Shown here: piece by piece, positions 59,700 through 64,000 of the stretch
Numbering within the stretch: the stretch's first letter is position 1
Layout of the letters: the number at the start of each line of letters is the position of its first letter
Assembly (NCBI RefSeq): GCF_014133895.1
Contig: NC_050732.1
Location: forward strand, 558,001 to 622,000
Direction of reading: 5' to 3'
Length of the DNA: 64,000 bases
DNA from: Torulaspora globosa
Taxonomy: Eukaryota; Ascomycota; Saccharomycetes; Saccharomycetales; Saccharomycetaceae
Made by a program: the position numbers and the translations under genes
Notes under the pieces: model-generated
What the model saw: only the letters and a program-made list of their open reading frames with translations
Told to the model about the DNA's origin: nothing
Databases searched by the model: none

Positions 59700-61160
59700 A
59701 TGAAATACAGGGTAGGGGATCGTCTGAACATTGGAGGAGAGATATGTACGGTTAGATATGTCGGTGAGATTTGCAAGTGGCCAGAAACCAATGCCTATGG
59801 TGTTGAATGGGATAATCCTACGCGAGGTAAAAATGATGGAGCAGTGGATGGCGTCCGATATTTCGAGGTATCGAAATATCGTTCAGGCTCGTTCGTGAAG
59901 GCTACTAAGCTAGAGAATGAGGCACATACAGGCTTTTCGTTTGATAGGGCATTTGCTCAAAAATATTTGACTCCGCCTATAGAACTAGCCAGTTCTGCTC
60001 CAGCTTCGAAACCGGAGGTAGCGAAAGGCCTAAGGCCTACAGAAAAAGTCTTCCTCGATGGATGTTCAATTAATGACGAAAGAATTTCTGAAAGTGCTTT
60101 GAATGTCATCCGCGCAAATTGTGCTGAGGTGACACAGCTGGACTTATCTTCCAATCTTTTGTCCACTTTCAGCCAAACCTGTCAACTCATATCGGAATTC
60201 AAGAATCTTCGATATCTGGACCTTTCGCGCAATGTTTTCTCGAAAGGGTGGGACAGCCTTGGAGAGTTCAGCTTTCATCGAGTTAAGCGCCTACAGCTTG
60301 TTGGATGTGGGCTCAAAATAGACCAACTTGAAAAGGTCTTTAAATGTTTTCCATGCTTGGAAACGTTGGATCTGAGTTGGAACGACTTATCGTCACCAAC
60401 CGGAGAGACAATTTATTTTCCTTCGACGTTAACGGAGCTGTCCCTATCTGGTAATTTGATGAATAGCCTTCCTTCGGGAATCTCAAGCCTCCGTCTTCGA
60501 AGCCTAAACTTATCTCACAACTTATTGCACGCTCTAGATATACTTCCATTTCCTAAGCTGATAGATCTCGATATATCCCACAATATGATACAGAAGTGGG
60601 ATACATTAGACCTCCTGAATCAAGCTCTGCCTGAACTTCGGTTCGCTAGGATCAATGGCAACCTCTTCAACGCAGCGGGTGACGAAATATCCAATTTTTA
60701 TGCAACCATAGCAAGGCTTCAAAGCATTGAAGGTTTGGATGGTTCTATGCTTTCCAAAGCTACAAGGCAAGAGGCAGAACTTTTCTTCGTGTCGAAGGTC
60801 ATTAGTGGACAGATTGAATATGACAGACGTCTGCCGCGCTGGACGGCGCTAGCAAGAAAGTATTCAATTCACGAAAAGCAACAAGTCACTCGCAAAAGCT
60901 GGCTGGAGTATTTGATCATTACCGTCAGGGTCGTCAATGAAGAGAATCAAAACTCAGCCAAGTGCTCAATTCTCACAAATTACTCTGTAAGGTACTTAAA
61001 GACAATTATCGCGCGAAAGTTGCAACTAGGAAAAGGTCCTTTTCAACTATTTTTCTATCCTGCTCCGGACGCTCGTCAGAATATGGACTCGGAATTTAGG
61101 CAGGTCAATTACTATGGAATATGCGACAATACTACAATTTACATAAAGCGGGTAGCTTAA
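59700..61160 (+). CDS. PAC2: Pac2 tubulin cofactor E
   Basis: Pac2 (TBCE) binds alpha-tubulin and takes part in the tubulin folding cofactor cycle. The frame also opens at a TTG just before, so the ATG at 59700 is used, giving 486 residues (S. cerevisiae 518). An N-terminal CAP-Gly domain lies at about 1-65 (WDNPTRGKNDGAVDGVRYF). Leucine-rich repeats lie at about 130-330 (LDLSSNLLS, LDLSRNVFS, LNLSHNLLH, LDISHNMIQ), and a ubiquitin-like domain at about 405-486. It follows NUG1 in the YER006W-YER007W order. Confidence 0.94.
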   Translation: MKYRVGDRLNIGGEICTVRYVGEICKWPETNAYGVEWDNPTRGKNDGAVDGVRYFEVSKYRSGSFVKATKLENEAHTGFSFDRAFAQKYLTPPIELASSAPASKPEVAKGLRPTEKVFLDGCSINDERISESALNVIRANCAEVTQLDLSSNLLSTFSQTCQLISEFKNLRYLDLSRNVFSKGWDSLGEFSFHRVKRLQLVGCGLKIDQLEKVFKCFPCLETLDLSWNDLSSPTGETIYFPSTLTELSLSGNLMNSLPSGISSLRLRSLNLSHNLLHALDILPFPKLIDLDISHNMIQKWDTLDLLNQALPELRFARINGNLFNAAGDEISNFYATIARLQSIEGLDGSMLSKATRQEAELFFVSKVISGQIEYDRRLPRWTALARKYSIHEKQQVTRKSWLEYLIITVRVVNEENQNSAKCSILTNYSVRYLKTIIARKLQLGKGPFQLFFYPAPDARQNMDSEFRQVNYYGICDNTTIYIKRVA

Positions 61161-61228
61161 CGCAGAAAGCGCCCGGTAAAAGAAGATGCCATATTACAGG
61201 GAAAACATGCAGTTGAGTTATGCCGTGC

Positions 61229-61842
61229 CTATTCGACGCTGAAAGTCCACAACGGATCCCCTAGGTGATGAATCATTTCCACGCCATGTCCTTTATTCAC
61301 ACTTTTGATATCTTCTGTACTCATAAGAAGCTTCCCAATCGCCAGTGCGCTATCCTTATTCTCTGCTTTGACCACCACGATCGTGTCCTTCTGGTATCCC
61401 GGTGCTGGTGGCAGAGAAGCTCCTGGTGAAGTGAGACCAGGACACATAATGTTTGCGCCGGACAAAACAAATTTGATAGCGCCTCTATCGACCTGTACCG
61501 TGGGGTAGGCTTCGGGAAATTTGTGTACTAATTTGAGGGTTGGAATCAGCTCATCGAATTTTTGAAAAAAGAGGACTTCACCGTCGACAGCGTATAGTTG
61601 AATCTTGTCTTCGCACTTGATCAATTCAATTTGACTTTTTTTGGGGATTAACTCATCGATTACGTCCTCCAGCTTAGGGTATTGACTAACCAGCTTGGTC
61701 TTTAATGTCCTTTGGATGGAGGATTTGACCTTCGACCGCGAATGGATGTCGTCTTTTGTAAACCTTTAAAACCGATTTGTGTTAGTTGCTGGTAGAGACT
61801 ACTTTCGGTTACGGGCATTACTAGAACATACTTTCGAAACAT
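61229..61842 (-). CDS. TMA20: Tma20 (MCT-1) ribosome recycling factor (spliced)
   Basis: Tma20 acts with Tma22 to recycle the 40S subunit and remove deacylated tRNA after termination. Exon 1 is 11 nt (61832-61842, ATGTTTCGAAA), the intron 61764-61831 (68 bp; GTATGT, branch CAACTAAC, 3' end AAAG) and exon 2 61229-61763. The product is 181 residues, the same as S. cerevisiae, starting MFRKFTKDDIHSRSKVKSS, with the DUF1947-type N-domain and a C-terminal PUA domain at about 92-170. It is convergent with PAC2. Beyond it the S. cerevisiae order (SNR14, SEC3) is broken. Confidence 0.94.
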
Positions 61843-62492
61843 TGAGTTGGAGCTATATCTCTAGGTGGATTTCTTAAGCAGTCTTCACCTTTCTCATAGT
61901 GTATAAAAATATTCAGTACATTACCAAGAGCTTCAAGCTACAGATCACGTAAAACGAATTGCATTACTGGGATATCTTCCGTAGTTGAAGCATAAGAAGC
62001 TCAAGTGTTTTCTGCAGCTATTCAAGCCATCTCGAAATGAACTAGTGTCGTAATCTTAATTTCAGCTTGCAGACGAAACAAACCCAGGTTGAGATATCCG
62101 TCTAAAGCCGCGCCTGAGAAATCACTGTTTTAGCTGTAGCGCCTTGCAAAGATACATAAAGTTTATTGGAATCACTACCAGCGCGTCTCTCAATAGCATA
62201 TCCTTTCCTGGTGTCTCTTGTTGCGAAAGCGAGTTGCACCCTAATTTCTGGGTCTACTGTCACAAATGAGATTCCTGAGTAGAACGTCACAAAGTTTAAA
62301 ACTGGCGCGTCAAACAGTTACACAAACTAATTTTGCACATCGGTTCCACAAAAGTAGTAACAAAGTATAAATACATCGAAGTTTGCTCATCCGTACTTGG
62401 TTCTTACCTCTCACTTTTCTCATATTAGCTTATCTTTAAGAAGATACAGCAAAGTAAGAACTTCGGTAAACACACAATCAATCTTTGAAAAC
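61843..62492. other. Intergenic region TMA20 to the 62.5-kb unknown gene
   Basis: This 650-bp stretch contains the TMA20 promoter, a relic-like frame on the minus strand (listed separately) and TATAAATA at 62366-62373, 120 bp upstream of the ATG of the next gene. I looked for the U4 snRNA (SNR14) that follows TMA20 in S. cerevisiae and did not find its conserved sequences. Confidence 0.5.
62102..62311 (-). pseudogene. Possible C-terminal gene relic without a start codon
   Basis: A minus-strand frame of about 69 codons runs from after a TAA near 62312-62314 to a TAG at 62102-62104. It has no ATG; the first possible start is a GTG. The translation is well mixed in composition, with segments such as FYSGISFVTVDPEI and NKLYVSLQGATAKTVIS, and reads more like a protein end than random AT-rich DNA. 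I cannot identify it. It could be the tail of a lost gene cut off at a rearrangement, or chance. Confidence 0.3.
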
Positions 62493-63719
62493 ATGTTCAA
62501 AAGTACAGTAAATCCCTCCTTTGGGGCACCCGCCCACGCTTGCACTCATGAGAAAGAGCCTAAATTGGGGAAGAGGCAGAGGATAAAAACGGTGTTGATG
62601 AAAATGTGGACTAAGAACTGTGCCAAAAATCCTCGAAGTGATGTCTCAATTAGTGAGGGAACAAATGGTAAGAATTATCTGGACTCCACTAAAGGCTGTG
62701 TGCTGGAACAGACAAAGTCGTTTGCCTTTCCTGCAGAAGAAGAGGTCCCATCAACTGCTTCATCGCAGGTAACAAATGGCAGCACTCTCACGTTAAGGTC
62801 TTTCTGTGGATCATCTGTACTTTCCGAAGACCTTGAAACGCAAAAGGTTAACAGTGGCACAGATCTTCCACGCTCTTCAGCAATACCAGCTGAGCAACAT
62901 GCCATACCTTGTTCATCTGCCGCTGAAATGAATAGCTCAAAAGCATTAGACAAGCCTTGCTATTCTACCACTAAGAAAGCAGGACTCTATCAACGGCCAG
63001 AAGCCTATAAGGATGTCAGTGAAACCGCGGTGGACGAGACATGGATAGCGAAATGTTTGAAGGATTACTGCCCTGTTCGATTCAGACGAATTAAGCATCT
63101 GGACTACGAGAGTCCAGAATTCAGGTCGAAACAACTGTCAATGGCGCTACACGCTGTCGCTGACCAGGAAAGGCGCGAAGGCGATTATAAGGTGAGATTT
63201 CGTCCCGAGAGGGGCCGATCAAAGCCCTTCTTACGTGGATTGCTGCATTTTGAGATGGATGAAGACATTGTAGACTCACTTGAAGACTTCATTGCAAGCA
63301 ATCGCGGATTGCCGTCGCTCTTTACAGGAACGGGACCAGCGGTCCGTCGACACTTTTTCAGACGCTGGAAGAATGTTGACAGGGACAAAGCCATAATATA
63401 CGATCATCTGAAACGCATGTGGTCGCTGGATAAACGCTTTGTGAAGCAGCTGAAGATGGCACGCGAGCTGCGCAGCGACGAACTTGAAGACAGGCGGTTC
63501 CTCGAAGAGCTGTTCAACGGGCCTTCAGACAGATTCCCGCCGTTCTCGTTTTTCACCAACAGACTGACCACAAAGCTTAAAAGCCTCAGGACACCAGCAG
63601 AGCAGGAGCAGCGTCTAGATGGAGTACCTCCCGAGAGATCTATTAGCAGCCATCCGTACTTTGCGTTGCAAAAGCGCCGAGCAAAGATATGGATAAAGAA
63701 TCTATTGCTCAGCATATGA
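62493..63719 (+). CDS. Unknown protein with conserved C-terminal basic domain (family member B)
   Basis: A 408-residue paralogue of the 28610-30307 gene. The ATG at 62397 lies only 24 bp beyond a TATA box (62366-62373), so the ATG at 62493 is preferred. The N-terminal 180 residues are Ser/Thr-rich and poorly conserved, apart from a short basic helix near 25-40 (KRQRIKTVLMKMW) that resembles the partner's LKQRLTRLW. The domain at about 181-408 shares YCPVRFRR, RPERGRSKPFLR, HFEMDED, GPAVRRHFFRRW, FPPFSFF and the terminal LSI with family member A. No membrane segment or known catalytic motif is present. Function is unknown; it replaces the SEC3 neighbourhood expected next to TMA20. Confidence 0.82.
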   Translation: MFKSTVNPSFGAPAHACTHEKEPKLGKRQRIKTVLMKMWTKNCAKNPRSDVSISEGTNGKNYLDSTKGCVLEQTKSFAFPAEEEVPSTASSQVTNGSTLTLRSFCGSSVLSEDLETQKVNSGTDLPRSSAIPAEQHAIPCSSAAEMNSSKALDKPCYSTTKKAGLYQRPEAYKDVSETAVDETWIAKCLKDYCPVRFRRIKHLDYESPEFRSKQLSMALHAVADQERREGDYKVRFRPERGRSKPFLRGLLHFEMDEDIVDSLEDFIASNRGLPSLFTGTGPAVRRHFFRRWKNVDRDKAIIYDHLKRMWSLDKRFVKQLKMARELRSDELEDRRFLEELFNGPSDRFPPFSFFTNRLTTKLKSLRTPAEQEQRLDGVPPERSISSHPYFALQKRRAKIWIKNLLLSI

Positions 63720-64000
63720 AGCAGCTAAGAGCTGCATGCGGGACCTAAAAGCAGTGAGCCAAGACACCATGTCAATGATCGATAAGATTAGCGCAGAGGC
63801 GGCAGAAAGATAAGGGAACCGGCCATTTCGTTAATCTGGCTGCCTGCCAAAGCTGCCATATAATCTTCTCTATCATTGCCGTGGTGTCTCGCGTACATAA
63901 TCGCACGTCATTGCTTGTCTGCGGAGCTGCCGAAGCAGCAGGTGGACTTTCAAATAAATTGCTGAAACATTTGTAATTAGTCTCTAGTCTCAAGTTCCGT

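Noticed and set aside
61843..62400. U4 snRNA (SNR14) beside TMA20
   Set aside because: None of the conserved U4 segments that pair with U6, nor the Sm site context, could be found on either strand.
63772..63993. A 73-codon minus-strand frame at the right edge
   Set aside because: It starts at TTG and shows no recognisable similarity, although a gene entering from beyond the window cannot be excluded.

Overview
The window is nuclear DNA from a budding yeast of the family Saccharomycetaceae. Nearly every gene has a recognisable Saccharomyces cerevisiae counterpart. The gene order alternates between pairs of S. cerevisiae chromosome blocks that arose by the whole-genome duplication: chromosomes VII and XII on the left (TIM21, IMO32, POP6, ERV1 and MSP1 mixed with GAS2, FKS1, SPO77, RPP0, VRP1, SGD1 and NUP2), and chromosomes V and IX on the right (URM1, NAS2, EPS1, BET1, CFD1, INP51 and YIL001W mixed with GCN4, MIT1, VAB2, YEA4, GIM4, WBP1, IRC22 and NOP16 to TMA20). 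Single-copy interleaving of this kind is expected of a species that never underwent the duplication. Torulaspora or Zygosaccharomyces are the likeliest groups, but the genus is inferred and not proven.

Layout. Positions 1-26,000 hold cell-wall synthesis genes (GAS2, FKS1), mitochondrial genes (TIM21, IMO32, ERV1, MSP1), ribosome and RNA genes (RPP0, POP6, SGD1), the actin regulator VRP1 and the nucleoporin NUP2. An unmarked H/ACA snoRNA gene, a counterpart of snR46, lies between POP6 and VRP1. Positions 26,260-30,900 form a gene-poor joint between the two syntenic blocks. It carries three tRNA genes, a 455-bp solo LTR with a perfect 5-bp target duplication, and a gene of unknown family (28610-30307). 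Positions 31,000-61,850 run through the ancestral chromosome V/IX block. A point centromere (CDEI, CDEII, CDEIII) lies at about 50,906-51,072, between IRC22 and SGN1, the position expected for the ancestral CEN5/CEN9. The last 2 kb again leave the syntenic block and hold a second member of the unknown family (62493-63719).

Five genes have a short first exon and one intron of 65-71 bp: ERV1, BET1, GIM4, PMI40 and TMA20. Their true N-termini appear only after splicing. Several other starts were moved to the first ATG that fits the family (TIM21, IMO32, SPO77, VRP1, MIT1, WBP1, IRC22, FMP52, PAC2 and the 62.5-kb gene).

Regulation visible in the DNA includes a GCN4 leader with five short upstream ORFs and a Gcn4 site further upstream, a FKS1 promoter with MCB/SCB and Rlm1-type sites, a middle-sporulation element upstream of GAS2, and PAC elements upstream of SGD1, NOP16 and NUG1. 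The most novel items are the two-member unknown protein family and a short protein-like relic frame beside its second copy.
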